Positions 18,180 to 27,535 of a stretch of 64,000 nt of DNA are shown here, piece by piece. The stretch comes from Culturomica massiliensis (lineage in GTDB: Bacteria; Bacteroidota; Bacteroidia; Bacteroidales; Marinifilaceae). A program made the translations under genes and the position numbers. The stretch covers positions 248,001-312,000 of the forward strand of contig NZ_LT594621.1 in NCBI RefSeq assembly GCF_900091655.1, in the 5' to 3' direction. The notes beneath the pieces were generated by a model. That model made no database searches. It was not told the DNA's origin and saw nothing but the letters and a program-made list of their open reading frames with translations. Position 1 is the stretch's first letter; every line of letters starts with the position of its first letter.

Positions 18180-19754
18180 ATGAGAATTGTTTTTGTGATT
18201 GTAAGCATATGTTTGTGCTGTAGCTGCGGAGACCGGGATCTGCTGGATTTTGATAAAATGGATAAACCCCAAGGGTGGGAACCGACTTTTTCATTTGTAT
18301 TGGCGCGGGGAGATTTCTCTATGTGGGATCTTCTCAAAGAAAGCGCTTCAGATAGTGCAACTCTGAAAAAGGATGAGAACGGGCAGTTGTTGATCGAATA
18401 CAAACGTCCTGAAATCTATACCATAGAAGTGGATGATTTGTATTCGATGAAAGCAGAAGATATGTTTTTTAACGGTAGTTTTCCGATCAATCGTTCTTAT
18501 ATTGATGCCGGAAAAGGAACTGTACAAAATCCTTATTACGATACGTTGCGTGTACCTTTCCAGTTAGAACAACTGTTACCGGAAGTTTCTATCCGGGAGG
18601 CTACGCTTTCTATTAAATCGATGACGTTTATTGTGATGAATAACGCCAATATTGGCGGGACGTTAACCGTAGTTTGTGAAAATCTGTATTCATTGGAAAC
18701 CGGGGATAAAATTGCAATTCCTTTGACTTTAACACCGGGAAAGCCGACTACTTTTTATTCAACGGAAGTCCCTAATCTGAAAGCTGTGCTCAACGGTTCC
18801 GATATTGTTCCCTTGACTTTTGTATTGAAAGTGACGGATATTGCTCAAATGCAGAATAATCAAAATGTTTTGATCGATATTGCGACGGCTGGAGTAGATT
18901 ATAAAAATGTGAATTTGTTTTTACCCTCCGCTGAAATACCGTTACCACAGAAAAGTTTTATACCGGAAATTGCTTTGCTCAATGATCTTTCCGGGGATTT
19001 TGAGTTTGTACGGCCTGAGTTGCAGATTACTGCCCGGACGAAAGGTTTAGGGGCTGATTTTTATCTGCGACCGATGGTTTTTACAGCTGTAAATGCCGGG
19101 AAAATGTTACAAACAGATGAAGTTTTTGGGTTTGCAGGAGAAAATCAAAATGTAAATGAAGTTTGTAATAATTTTTCTTATGATATTTCAAATTCTAATA
19201 TACAGGAATTTACTGATGTATGGTCCGGAAACAAGATTGAATATGGCGGAGGAGAACTTCGTTATGGCGGAGGAGAGATGTGGCTGTATGCGGGAGGTAA
19301 GCTTATTTTTGATCTGACTTTGAAAATACCTTTGGAGCTTTCCGCTACAGAGTTGGTCTATTATGATACAATCCGTGATCTGAATCTGAAGAATGCTGAC
19401 AAAATATTGGAAGCCCGGTTGAGAATGGTAGGGGAGAACGGGATTCAAATGGAATTTGGTATTCCGGAAGTGTTACTATTGGATGGGAATAATGGTTTGC
19501 TTGATCGTATTGCGAATGAAAATCCCGATCTTGTTTTTCCGGCAGCTAATGAAGCCGGTCCTGCAAACGGAAGTATTTTAATTGCATTTAATGAAAAAAA
19601 TTTACGATATTTGGCTAAATCCAAACGGATTGTTTTAAAGATTGTAGCCAAATCTACACCCGGTAAAACTGCAGTCATAGATGCGATATCCAGGCTTACT
19701 CTGAGGTTGAATTTGGAAGCCCGGGTTGATATGGGGGGAGTGGTGTTCGATTAA
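18180..19754 (+). CDS. Large lipoprotein of unknown function, paralogue of the preceding gene
   Basis: The 524-residue protein starts MRIVFVIVSICLCCSCGDRD, a short signal peptide with lipobox. The start at 18180 is chosen because the reading frame upstream overlaps the previous gene and adds residues before the signal peptide. It is beta-rich with no known motif and shares the early WDLL segment with the gene at 16643. It is the last gene of the three-gene unit; a 444-bp spacer separates it from gldK. Function unknown; a surface role with the Ig-repeat protein is inferred from position. Confidence 0.8.
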   Translation: MRIVFVIVSICLCCSCGDRDLLDFDKMDKPQGWEPTFSFVLARGDFSMWDLLKESASDSATLKKDENGQLLIEYKRPEIYTIEVDDLYSMKAEDMFFNGSFPINRSYIDAGKGTVQNPYYDTLRVPFQLEQLLPEVSIREATLSIKSMTFIVMNNANIGGTLTVVCENLYSLETGDKIAIPLTLTPGKPTTFYSTEVPNLKAVLNGSDIVPLTFVLKVTDIAQMQNNQNVLIDIATAGVDYKNVNLFLPSAEIPLPQKSFIPEIALLNDLSGDFEFVRPELQITARTKGLGADFYLRPMVFTAVNAGKMLQTDEVFGFAGENQNVNEVCNNFSYDISNSNIQEFTDVWSGNKIEYGGGELRYGGGEMWLYAGGKLIFDLTLKIPLELSATELVYYDTIRDLNLKNADKILEARLRMVGENGIQMEFGIPEVLLLDGNNGLLDRIANENPDLVFPAANEAGPANGSILIAFNEKNLRYLAKSKRIVLKIVAKSTPGKTAVIDAISRLTLRLNLEARVDMGGVVFD

Positions 19755-20198
19755 AAGGTTTATTCAGTTGTGATTTACGATTTTCTTTTTTCGTAGGGCC
19801 GGATTATGTGTTTATTTTAAAATCATCGATTAAAATTTACAATTAAAACGTTCCTTAATTTTAGTTGATCTAAATTGAAGACTAACGAACAGATATAAAG
19901 ACAAACAAGTGACGATAAATGATAAGTTACATGTTTGAGAAACAGAAAAATAGGATATATATATCTGACTTTCAGATATAAATTAAGTAAGAAAAGTCTG
20001 TTTGTAAATGGAGAAAGGGTAACATGTCTGCAAGGATGGCAGATGTTATTGGTGGTGTAAACCTTTGACCAATAAAAAGGAACGTTTTAGTTGCAGATTT
20101 TGAATTAAAAAAACTGATAACGAAGCAGATTGCAAGTCATTTAAAATTTACAGTCTAAAATTTATAATTTATATGAACGCTTTTAAATAAAATAACAT
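19755..20198. other. Intergenic region before gldK
   Basis: The 444-bp AT-rich spacer contains a 12-bp inverted repeat pair (19845-19856 and 20077-20088). It also has a hairpin TAACATGTCTGC/GCAGATGTTA (20020-20031 with 20039-20048) and several AAATTTACAATT-like units. The gldKLMN promoter presumably lies here, but no clear TAnnTTTG box was found. Confidence 0.5.
19845..20088. repeat. Inverted repeat pair AAAACGTTCCTT / AAGGAACGTTTT
   Basis: The 12-bp arms at 19845-19856 and 20077-20088 are perfect inverted copies about 220 bp apart, extendable to about 17 bp with one mismatch. They bracket most of the gldK upstream region. They may be regulator sites or the ends of a small decayed element. 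Confidence 0.5.
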
Positions 20199-21518
20199 AT
20201 GTATCGACGTATTATTTTTTGTATTGTTATTGGAATAGTTGCTTCTTGTTCTTCTTTTAAAAATGATGGAGAATTGGTAGGAGCCCGTAAAGTAAAAAGA
20301 TGGTTTGAGCCTGATCCTTATGGGATGGTATTAATTCCTACCGGGAGTTTTGTTATCGGAAACAATGATGAGGATATTGCCTGGTCGATGTCTGCTCCGC
20401 AACGTACGGTGTCGTTGGCAGCTTTCTGGATGGATGAGACGGAGATCACCAATGACGAATACCGTCAATTCGTTTATTCCGTACTGGATTCGATGAAAAG
20501 ACAACGGCTGGTAGATGAAGGGTATGAAGAATTCCTGATGAAAGACCGGAAAGGCAATGTATTGGAGCCGCCTGTTTTGGACAGAAGAATGCGTATTGAC
20601 GGAAAAAAGAATGAAGAATATAAGGAACTTCTGGAAGGGATGAATTACGCCGGGGACGACCGGATTGTTGCCGGCGAACTGGATGTGCGGAAGCTGGTGT
20701 ATAAGTTCAGTTGGTATGACTTTAAGCAGGCTGCTGCCAATGACCGTTTCTATAATCCGGAAACCGGAATCTATAAAGGGGGAACCGTAATCAATGCCAA
20801 TGGCGAACGGGAAGCGGTAAAGGGGCGTTCGTCTTTTATCATGCGCAAGTCTGTCCGTATCTATCCGGATACTTTGTGCTGGCTGAAGGATTTCACGTAT
20901 GTCTACAATGAGCCTTATGTGAAGGAATATTTTTCACATGTGGGGTATGATAATTATCCGGTGGTGGGCGTTAACTGGCATCAGGCGCAGGCTTTCTGTC
21001 ACTGGCGTACTGCTTTGTTCAACAATGCCTCTTCCAACCGTGTTCAGGACTGGCGTTTGCCTTCGGAGGCCGAGTGGGAATATGCAGCCCGTGGTGGCTT
21101 GAGTGGTGCTACTTATCCCTGGGGGAGCTATTATACACGGAATAAGAAAGGTTGTTTTATGGCGAATTTCAAACCGATGCGTGGAAACTATATCGGCGAC
21201 GGCGGTAGTATTACGGTACCTGTCGGAACTTATGCCCCCAACGGTTACGGTTTGTACGATATGGCCGGGAATGTAGCGGAATGGACTAATGATACCTACG
21301 ATGAATCGGCTTATCAGGTTACACATGATATGCGTCCGTATTATTATCAAACAGCGGCTAAAACAGATAGTCGGATATTCAAGCGTAAAGTGATCCGGGG
21401 TGGTTCGTGGAAAGATGTGGCGTATTATATGCAATGCGGGGTAAGGACTTACGAATATCAGGATTCTGCCCGGAGTTATATCGGATTCCGGACTGTCAGG
21501 ACAAAAATTGAATTTTAA
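20199..21518 (+). CDS. gldK: T9SS outer-membrane ring lipoprotein GldK/PorK
   Basis: The 439-residue protein has a lipoprotein signal (IVASCSS) and a formylglycine-generating-enzyme-like (SUMF1) fold. Landmarks are MVLIPTGSFVIGNNDED, FWMDETEITNDEYRQFV, YPVVGVNWHQAQAFCHWR, WRLPSEAEWEYAARGG, GLYDMAGNVAEW and VIRGGSWKD. GldK/PorK proteins keep this fold without enzyme activity and form, with GldN, the periplasmic ring under the outer membrane. Gene order gldK-gldL-gldM-gldN directly follows, which makes the assignment secure against other SUMF1 proteins. Confidence 0.95.
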   Translation: MYRRIIFCIVIGIVASCSSFKNDGELVGARKVKRWFEPDPYGMVLIPTGSFVIGNNDEDIAWSMSAPQRTVSLAAFWMDETEITNDEYRQFVYSVLDSMKRQRLVDEGYEEFLMKDRKGNVLEPPVLDRRMRIDGKKNEEYKELLEGMNYAGDDRIVAGELDVRKLVYKFSWYDFKQAAANDRFYNPETGIYKGGTVINANGEREAVKGRSSFIMRKSVRIYPDTLCWLKDFTYVYNEPYVKEYFSHVGYDNYPVVGVNWHQAQAFCHWRTALFNNASSNRVQDWRLPSEAEWEYAARGGLSGATYPWGSYYTRNKKGCFMANFKPMRGNYIGDGGSITVPVGTYAPNGYGLYDMAGNVAEWTNDTYDESAYQVTHDMRPYYYQTAAKTDSRIFKRKVIRGGSWKDVAYYMQCGVRTYEYQDSARSYIGFRTVRTKIEF

Positions 21519-21531
21519 ATTATAATATTCT

Positions 21532-22485
21532 ATGAAATTATTTAGAAGTAAATCCTATAAGGCTGCTATCGGTTTTATTTATGGTTGGGGTGCTACTGCA
21601 GTAATAGTGGGTGCTTTGTTTAAGATTATGCACTTTCCCGGTGCAGGGATAGTATTGACAGTGGGAATGCTTGTTGAAGCTTTTATATTTTTTCTTTCGG
21701 CTTTCGAGCCCGTTATGGAGCATTACGATTGGGCCCGTGTCTTTCCCGAACTTGGAACGAGTGGGGAGAAATTGGGCGTAAATCAGCCCGGTCCTGGCCG
21801 TCTTTCATCTCCGGCTTCACCTGTAAGTGGAGTCAGCGGCGTCAGTCTGGGTCTTGACGATGCGGATGCGGATAAACTTCGTCAGGGGATCGATAAGTTT
21901 GTTGCGACAGCCGATCATTTTGCCGAAGCTTCTGTAAACGTTCCTGATTTTGCACGTAAAATAACGACGGCTGCGGCTTCTTTCGAGAAGTTGGGCGAGA
22001 AGACAGAGAAGGCCGGGGAATTGCTTGAGGTATCCCTGAATACTTTTTCCACGGGTTGCAGCGATCTTCATAAAATCTTACATGATTCAGCGGATAGTCT
22101 GACTTCTCAGATCAGGCTCAACTGCGAAAAACTGGCCTCTACGATGGGAGCTTCAGCCTCAGGCTTCGATTCCCTGAGCCGAATGATGGAGGAACAGTTG
22201 CAGACGGTGAAATCCCAGACATCTGGTTATGCCCAGCAGTTGTCTTCGGTAAACAAGAATATCAGTGCCCTGAATGCGCTCTACGAATTGCAGGTGAATG
22301 AGACCAAAGCTTGCCTTGAGTCATTCCGTGGAATGCAGAGTGATATGGGAGAGATGCTTGAACATGTTTCTCTGGGTCTTGACAGTACGAAGCTCTTCCG
22401 TCAGGAATCGCAGCAGCTGGCCCATAATGTGGCTTCTCTTAATTCCGTTTACGGAAACATGTTGAGTGTGGTCAATAATAACTAA
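21532..22485 (+). CDS. gldL: T9SS motor inner-membrane protein GldL/PorL
   Basis: The 317-residue protein has two membrane helices near the N-terminus (about residues 12-32 and 38-58), joined by the KIMHFPGAG loop. The second helix carries the conserved glutamate in LVEAFIFF; with GldM it forms the proton-driven motor. The rest is cytosolic and helical, with coiled-coil-like stretches (about 105-310). It starts 13 bp after gldK. The codon choice in the later part is richer in AAG and CGT than in neighbours, as often in well-expressed genes. Confidence 0.94.
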   Translation: MKLFRSKSYKAAIGFIYGWGATAVIVGALFKIMHFPGAGIVLTVGMLVEAFIFFLSAFEPVMEHYDWARVFPELGTSGEKLGVNQPGPGRLSSPASPVSGVSGVSLGLDDADADKLRQGIDKFVATADHFAEASVNVPDFARKITTAAASFEKLGEKTEKAGELLEVSLNTFSTGCSDLHKILHDSADSLTSQIRLNCEKLASTMGASASGFDSLSRMMEEQLQTVKSQTSGYAQQLSSVNKNISALNALYELQVNETKACLESFRGMQSDMGEMLEHVSLGLDSTKLFRQESQQLAHNVASLNSVYGNMLSVVNNN

Positions 22486-22498
22486 AGCAGGGTATTAG

Positions 22499-24037
22499 AT
22501 GTCAACGAAGAATTGTCCCGAAACGCCGAGGCAGAAGATGATCGGCATGATGTATCTTGTACTGACAGCGATGCTTGCTCTGAATGTGTCGGCAGACGTT
22601 CTGGATGCCTTTACCCGAGTGCAGGAGAAGATGTCCTCTACAGTTTCCGGTTTTTATAAAAAGAATGCGGAGGCTTACAATGAGATCGATATGGCTTACA
22701 ACCTTAATTCCACTAAGGTCGCCCCTATCCGAGCCAAGGCACTGGAGATCAAGTCTCTTTCTTCGGATATTTTTGTGTTTATAGAGGAACTGAAGAAAAA
22801 GATGGTATTGCTTGCCGATGGTCCTGAGGGGGATGTGATGCACATCCAGGCTCGTGATAATCTTGATATCGGTGGTCAGGTGATGATCACAGAGGGCGAG
22901 GGTAAAAAGTTACGTGAACTGCTGAATCGTTTTCAGGAGAAATCGCTTAGTTTTATCCATCCTAAGGATTCCCTTCTGCGTGTATCCATCCGTCATAACC
23001 TGGATACAGAGGCTCCTAAGGCCGTCGACGGAGAGTTTAAATCCTGGGAGTCTTCGAAATTCGAGGGCATCCCGCTTGTGGGAGTGGTCACAATGCTGAC
23101 TTTTTACCAGGCTAATGTATTGAGTACAGAATCGGATGTGATCCGCTACCTTTATTCTTCGATCGATGCGGAGTCTTTTAAATTCAATAAACTTGAAGCC
23201 CTTGTTATTCCGGACTCCCGTTATGTTCTTACTGGCGACCGTTTTAAGGCACGAATCCTGCTTGCAGCAGTGGATACGACCCAGCGTCCAGATGTTATTG
23301 TCGGCGGGCGTTCCATATCGTATAATGGAGATTATTGCCTCTATACGGAGTCGGCAACGAAAGTGGGCATCCATCGGTTAAAGGGTGTAATCAACTATGT
23401 TTCTCCTTCGGGTGCCACCTTGCCGCGGGAGTTTTCGATGGAATACGAGGTGGCAGACCCTGCGGTGGTGATCTCCCCGACGAAGATGAATGTATTCTAT
23501 GTGGGAGTCGATAATCCGGTATCTCTTGCAGCTCCCGGTTTGTCCCCTGATGTGATCGAGCCTCAGATCAGCAACGGTGAAATCCGGAAGTCTTCTGACG
23601 GTAGCTATATCGTTCGTCCTAAGGTTGCCGGCCGTAATTGCGAGATCACTGTTTTTGCCACGATCGACGGTCAGAAGCGTAAATTACAGACGCAGGAATT
23701 CCGGGTAAAAGAGGTGCCTGACCCTGTAGCCAAGGTGGGTGGTCAGCGTGATGGTAAGATCAAGAAGAACCTTTTGCTTGCAGCCGGGGGAGTGGATGTT
23801 GAGATGGAGAACTTCGACTTCGATATGAAGTTTATTGTTCAGAGTTTCAGCATGTATACCGTTATCGACGGTTATGCCCAGGATCAGTCTTCCCGCAGCG
23901 GTTCCTTTACTGGCGAGCAGTTGAAGATGATCCGTAACCTGAAGCGTAATCAGATCCTTGTTATCGAGCAGATCATGGTCAAAGGCCCTGACGGTTCGGT
24001 GCGCAAGCTTCCTTCAATCTCATTCAAAATCGATTAA
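22499..24037 (+). CDS. gldM: T9SS motor protein GldM/PorM
   Basis: The 512-residue protein begins with a short cytosolic segment (CPETPRQKMIGMMYLVLTAM) that runs straight into its single membrane helix, followed by LNVSADVLDAF, the family's most conserved region. The long remainder is periplasmic and matches the length of the four-domain rod that reaches the GldK-GldN ring. It starts 13 bp after gldL and ends 2 bp before gldN. GldM dimers couple the GldL proton motor to outer-membrane export. Confidence 0.95.
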   Translation: MSTKNCPETPRQKMIGMMYLVLTAMLALNVSADVLDAFTRVQEKMSSTVSGFYKKNAEAYNEIDMAYNLNSTKVAPIRAKALEIKSLSSDIFVFIEELKKKMVLLADGPEGDVMHIQARDNLDIGGQVMITEGEGKKLRELLNRFQEKSLSFIHPKDSLLRVSIRHNLDTEAPKAVDGEFKSWESSKFEGIPLVGVVTMLTFYQANVLSTESDVIRYLYSSIDAESFKFNKLEALVIPDSRYVLTGDRFKARILLAAVDTTQRPDVIVGGRSISYNGDYCLYTESATKVGIHRLKGVINYVSPSGATLPREFSMEYEVADPAVVISPTKMNVFYVGVDNPVSLAAPGLSPDVIEPQISNGEIRKSSDGSYIVRPKVAGRNCEITVFATIDGQKRKLQTQEFRVKEVPDPVAKVGGQRDGKIKKNLLLAAGGVDVEMENFDFDMKFIVQSFSMYTVIDGYAQDQSSRSGSFTGEQLKMIRNLKRNQILVIEQIMVKGPDGSVRKLPSISFKID

Positions 24038-24039
24038 TA

Positions 24040-24891
24040 ATGAATAAGTATATGACAAAAATTTTGTTGGCGTTGCTGCTTCTTTTAGCAGGTACTTTTT
24101 TTTGCCCGGGTCAGACTTCGAAGACTTTTTTTGACAGTGTGATCAAGAATCCCGATCATGATGAAAAGGCTCCCATCGTATTGCCTTATGTCGATCCTTC
24201 TGATGTAATCTGGGCCCGTACGATCATCCGTGAACTTGTATTGCGCGAGAAGATGAACCTTCCCTTGTATTATCCGACGCGTCCGATGGACGGCCGGATG
24301 TCTTTGATTGATATGTTGCTGAAGGGGATACAGAAATCCTTTAAGACGGCTTATGCGGACGATGAGTTGCAGACCCCTGTAAGTTATGATGAGATTCTTT
24401 CCCGTTTCGGCGGTCAGAGCGATACGATAACGAAGCGCAATACGGTGACCGGGGAGATGGAGAAGGTTGTTGTAGAGGGTGAGATTCATACGGATGAGGT
24501 AAAGCGTTTGCTGATCAAGGAATTGTGGTATGTAAACCGTAAGACTTCCCGTCTGGAGGTCCGTATCATCGCCCTTTGTCCTGTTCGTGAATATACGAAG
24601 GAGGACAGTTATGACGGAATCTTGAAGAGTCAGTTGTTCTGGGTGGATTACGGAGAATTCCGGGATCTTTTGTCTAAGCAGAAGGTTTTCAATTCGGCTA
24701 ATGATGCGGTTCGTTTGAGCTTTGATGATATATTTCTGAAGCGTTATTTCAGTTCCCGGATCATTCAGGAGTCTAATGTATACGATAACCGTACGATCAG
24801 CAGTTATGCCGTCGGAATGGATGCCGTACTCGAGTCTGACCGGATTAGAGATGAAATTTTTAATTACGAGCAGGATTTATGGGAATACTAA
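24040..24891 (+). CDS. gldN: T9SS ring protein GldN/PorN
   Basis: The 283-residue protein has a Sec signal (LLALLLLLAGTFFCPGQ) and the family's typical core: DVIWARTIIRELVLREKMNLP, YYPTRPMDGRMSLIDML, and IKELWYVNRKTSRLEVRI. GldN binds GldK in the periplasmic ring and contacts GldM. It begins 2 bp after gldM, so the two are translationally close. The following 107 bp hold no gene. Confidence 0.94.
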   Translation: MNKYMTKILLALLLLLAGTFFCPGQTSKTFFDSVIKNPDHDEKAPIVLPYVDPSDVIWARTIIRELVLREKMNLPLYYPTRPMDGRMSLIDMLLKGIQKSFKTAYADDELQTPVSYDEILSRFGGQSDTITKRNTVTGEMEKVVVEGEIHTDEVKRLLIKELWYVNRKTSRLEVRIIALCPVREYTKEDSYDGILKSQLFWVDYGEFRDLLSKQKVFNSANDAVRLSFDDIFLKRYFSSRIIQESNVYDNRTISSYAVGMDAVLESDRIRDEIFNYEQDLWEY

Positions 24892-24998
24892 CCGATTGAA
24901 AGCGGGGTGTTGACTGTCAATGAGAAAGAATCGATAGAAGATACAGAGGGATAAGTGACTTGAGGGGTTTATAAATTTTAAGAATTTTGGATTGCTTT

Positions 24999-26036
24999 AT
25001 GTGGCCATTTTTATTTCCCGGACGGATTCGGATACGTTCTACCCGGAAAGCTGAAAACGAACGAATGAAATTCAGAGAGGATCACCGTTTTTTTACGGCT
25101 TTAAAGGCGAGCGGATTGCCAGACCGGTATCAGAAGTTGGAAGAAAAAATAGGGAGTGATGATTTCAATATACGCTGTCGTCAATTGCGGAAATTTTCGT
25201 GGAAACGTAAAGCCGAAAGATGGAAAGAGAGCGAAGCATTCCATGATTTGAGAGCATATCGCCGATTGAAAAAGGACCCGGAGTTGCGACGTTATTACGA
25301 ATTAAAAAAAGATCCGGTTTTTTATCAGTATCGTTCCTGGAGTCTGACTTTTGAAGACCATTTTAACACGTTTGAGCGGTCGAAATGGATTACATGTTAT
25401 TATGCCGGAGAACGTTTTCTTCAGGCTACCTATGGTGTAGGGAGAGATGTTCAGCTGTTTATTCCTGATAATGTAAGAGTCAGGGAAGGACACTTGTATC
25501 TTGAATTTCGTCAGCAGCAAATCAATGGTAAATATTGGGATCCCCGTTGGGGTATTATAACCAAAGATTACGGCTATACTTCCGGAATGGTAAATACAGC
25601 TTTGTCTTTTCGTCAGAAGCTGGGACGTTTTGAAGTAAAACTGGAAATACCGGCTGATTCTTCTTTGGATTATTGTTTTTGGTTAACAGGGGATCGGTTT
25701 TATCCGCACATCAATATCGTAAAATTCGGTTCCAAAGGTTATGAAGCCGGATGTTTTCTGGGTAATCCGGGAGAGGAACAAGATGTGGAACAATTGAAAA
25801 GGAAGGTACGTCTGAAATCCGGGTTTTACATTTTTACTTTTGATTGGCTGGAGGACCGGATGATTTGGAAGATCAACGATTGTGTAGTGAAGACCTTAAA
25901 GATACATTTACCCGATGCACCTGCTTTGTATGCTTGTCTGAGTCTGGGAACGACAGAGGAACCGGGGGAAGTTCGTCTGCCAGAGATGATGAAGGTGGAA
26001 TGGGTACGTTTTTATACAAAGAATAAATTCGATTGA
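24999..26036 (+). CDS. GH16/concanavalin-fold protein with catalytic residues replaced
   Basis: Residues about 110-340 of this 345-residue protein follow the glycoside hydrolase family 16 plan: LTFEDHFNTFERSKW at the start, YTSGMVNTA, GRFEVKLEIPADSS, FWLTGD, and a late FTFDWLEDRMIWKINDC strand. Where active GH16 enzymes have ExDxxE, this protein has HINIVK (H at 25707), so both glutamates and the aspartate are lost. It should bind rather than cut glycans, or serve as a structural part. The first ~110 residues are charged and helical. No signal peptide is evident; ATG 24999 or ATG 25065 are both possible starts. It lies between gldN and gldJ and ends 1 bp before gldJ, so it is part of the T9SS operon. 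Confidence 0.7.
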   Translation: MWPFLFPGRIRIRSTRKAENERMKFREDHRFFTALKASGLPDRYQKLEEKIGSDDFNIRCRQLRKFSWKRKAERWKESEAFHDLRAYRRLKKDPELRRYYELKKDPVFYQYRSWSLTFEDHFNTFERSKWITCYYAGERFLQATYGVGRDVQLFIPDNVRVREGHLYLEFRQQQINGKYWDPRWGIITKDYGYTSGMVNTALSFRQKLGRFEVKLEIPADSSLDYCFWLTGDRFYPHINIVKFGSKGYEAGCFLGNPGEEQDVEQLKRKVRLKSGFYIFTFDWLEDRMIWKINDCVVKTLKIHLPDAPALYACLSLGTTEEPGEVRLPEMMKVEWVRFYTKNKFD

Positions 26037-26037
26037 T

Positions 26038-27519
26038 ATGAGAAAAGAAAAATATGTTGCAGGGCTTATATGTCTCTTGTGTGTTTTATCTCTGACTTCC
26101 TGTCAGAAAGTGAAAAATCTGTTTGGCAAGAAAAAATCGGCTACTACCGGCTGGGCTTATAATGATCCTGAAAACGGCGGAATTGAATACACGAAGGTAA
26201 AGCATACAAAAGCAGGACCCGGTCTGATTTTTATTCCCGGCGGGACGTTTGTGATGGGCCGTACGCAGGAAGATGTGATGGGAGAAAATAACAATATTCA
26301 ACGACGGGTTACGGTTGCTTCTTTTTATATGGATGAAACGGAGGTTCGTAATATAGATTGGCTGGAATATCTGAATTGGTTGGGGCGGGTGTATGTCAAC
26401 TATCCGGAAGTGGCTAAAAGGGCATTGCCTGATACATTGGTATGGAGGGATCAGTTGGGATACAATGAACCCATGGTAAAGAATTATTTGCGTTTTCCTG
26501 CTTATGCTGAATATCCGGTTGTCGGAGTTTCCTGGGAACAGGCAACTGAATATTGTATATGGCGTACAGACCGGGTAAATGAACAGATGCTGGTCGATAA
26601 AAAGGTTTTGAAGCATGATCCGGAAGGGCAGCAGGATGAAAATAATTTTAATACGGAAGCTTATTTGAGTGGTCAGTATGCAGGTGCTGTTTATAAAAAT
26701 TACAAGGGGAATGGCAGGGAGGCTCGTCCTGTAAAGTGGGAGGACGGATTATTGTTACCGTCATATCGTTTACCTACTGAGGCGGAATGGGAATATGCTG
26801 CTTACGGTTTGATCGGAAATACAGAAGACGAAAGAGTGGCGGGTACGCGGATTTATCCCTGGAACGGTAGTTGGGTGCGTAATGACGAAAAAAAACACCG
26901 GGGAAAAATGATGGCAAATTTCAGGCGTGCCCGGGGAGATTATATGGGTGTGGCTGGTTTTGCAAATGACGGATGGGGCTATACGGCTCCGGTAAAATCT
27001 TTCTGGCCGAATGATTTCGGATTATATGATATGGCCGGAAATGTAAATGAATGGGTGTTCGATGTATATCGTCCTTTGTCTTTTCAGGATATGGCGGAGT
27101 TTAACCCTTTTCGGGGAAATATATTTAAAGTACCCATGACGGACGGAAGTGGAAATATAGTTGAAAAGGACAGTTTGGGGCGCATCCGTTATCGTAATCA
27201 GACAGATGTTGAATTAGCAAACCGGGAAAATTACAGAATTGCTGATAACCGGAATTATCGGGACGGAGATTTACAGTCCCGGATTTCAAATGAAATTGAT
27301 TGGAAGTCGGGCATGGATCGGGGAACTTCTGAAATGTATTATGCCAATCAGAAAGAAGTTACGACATTGTTGAATGATGAAGCCCGTGTTTACAAAGGAG
27401 GTTCCTGGAAAGACGGAACGTATTGGCTTTCTCCGGGAGGCCGTCGGTATCTTAATCAGAAAAAAGCCGCCAATGACATCGGTTTCCGGTGTGCAATGAG
27501 TCAAATAGGTTACAAATAA
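26038..27519 (+). CDS. gldJ: Gliding motility lipoprotein GldJ
   Basis: The 493-residue protein has a lipoprotein signal (SLTSCQK) and a SUMF1-type domain. It differs from the gldK product in the GldJ-specific stretches TGWAYNDPENGG near the N-terminus, RALPDTLVWRDQLGYNEPM, YLRFPAYAEYPVVGVSW and YCIWRTDRVNEQML. GldJ is an outer-membrane lipoprotein needed for gliding and T9SS stability, and GldK levels depend on it in Flavobacterium. The start codon lies 1 bp beyond the stop of the GH16-like gene, and a regulator gene follows 16 bp downstream. Confidence 0.92.
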   Translation: MRKEKYVAGLICLLCVLSLTSCQKVKNLFGKKKSATTGWAYNDPENGGIEYTKVKHTKAGPGLIFIPGGTFVMGRTQEDVMGENNNIQRRVTVASFYMDETEVRNIDWLEYLNWLGRVYVNYPEVAKRALPDTLVWRDQLGYNEPMVKNYLRFPAYAEYPVVGVSWEQATEYCIWRTDRVNEQMLVDKKVLKHDPEGQQDENNFNTEAYLSGQYAGAVYKNYKGNGREARPVKWEDGLLLPSYRLPTEAEWEYAAYGLIGNTEDERVAGTRIYPWNGSWVRNDEKKHRGKMMANFRRARGDYMGVAGFANDGWGYTAPVKSFWPNDFGLYDMAGNVNEWVFDVYRPLSFQDMAEFNPFRGNIFKVPMTDGSGNIVEKDSLGRIRYRNQTDVELANRENYRIADNRNYRDGDLQSRISNEIDWKSGMDRGTSEMYYANQKEVTTLLNDEARVYKGGSWKDGTYWLSPGGRRYLNQKKAANDIGFRCAMSQIGYK

Positions 27520-27535
27520 CAGAAATTATAGGGTG

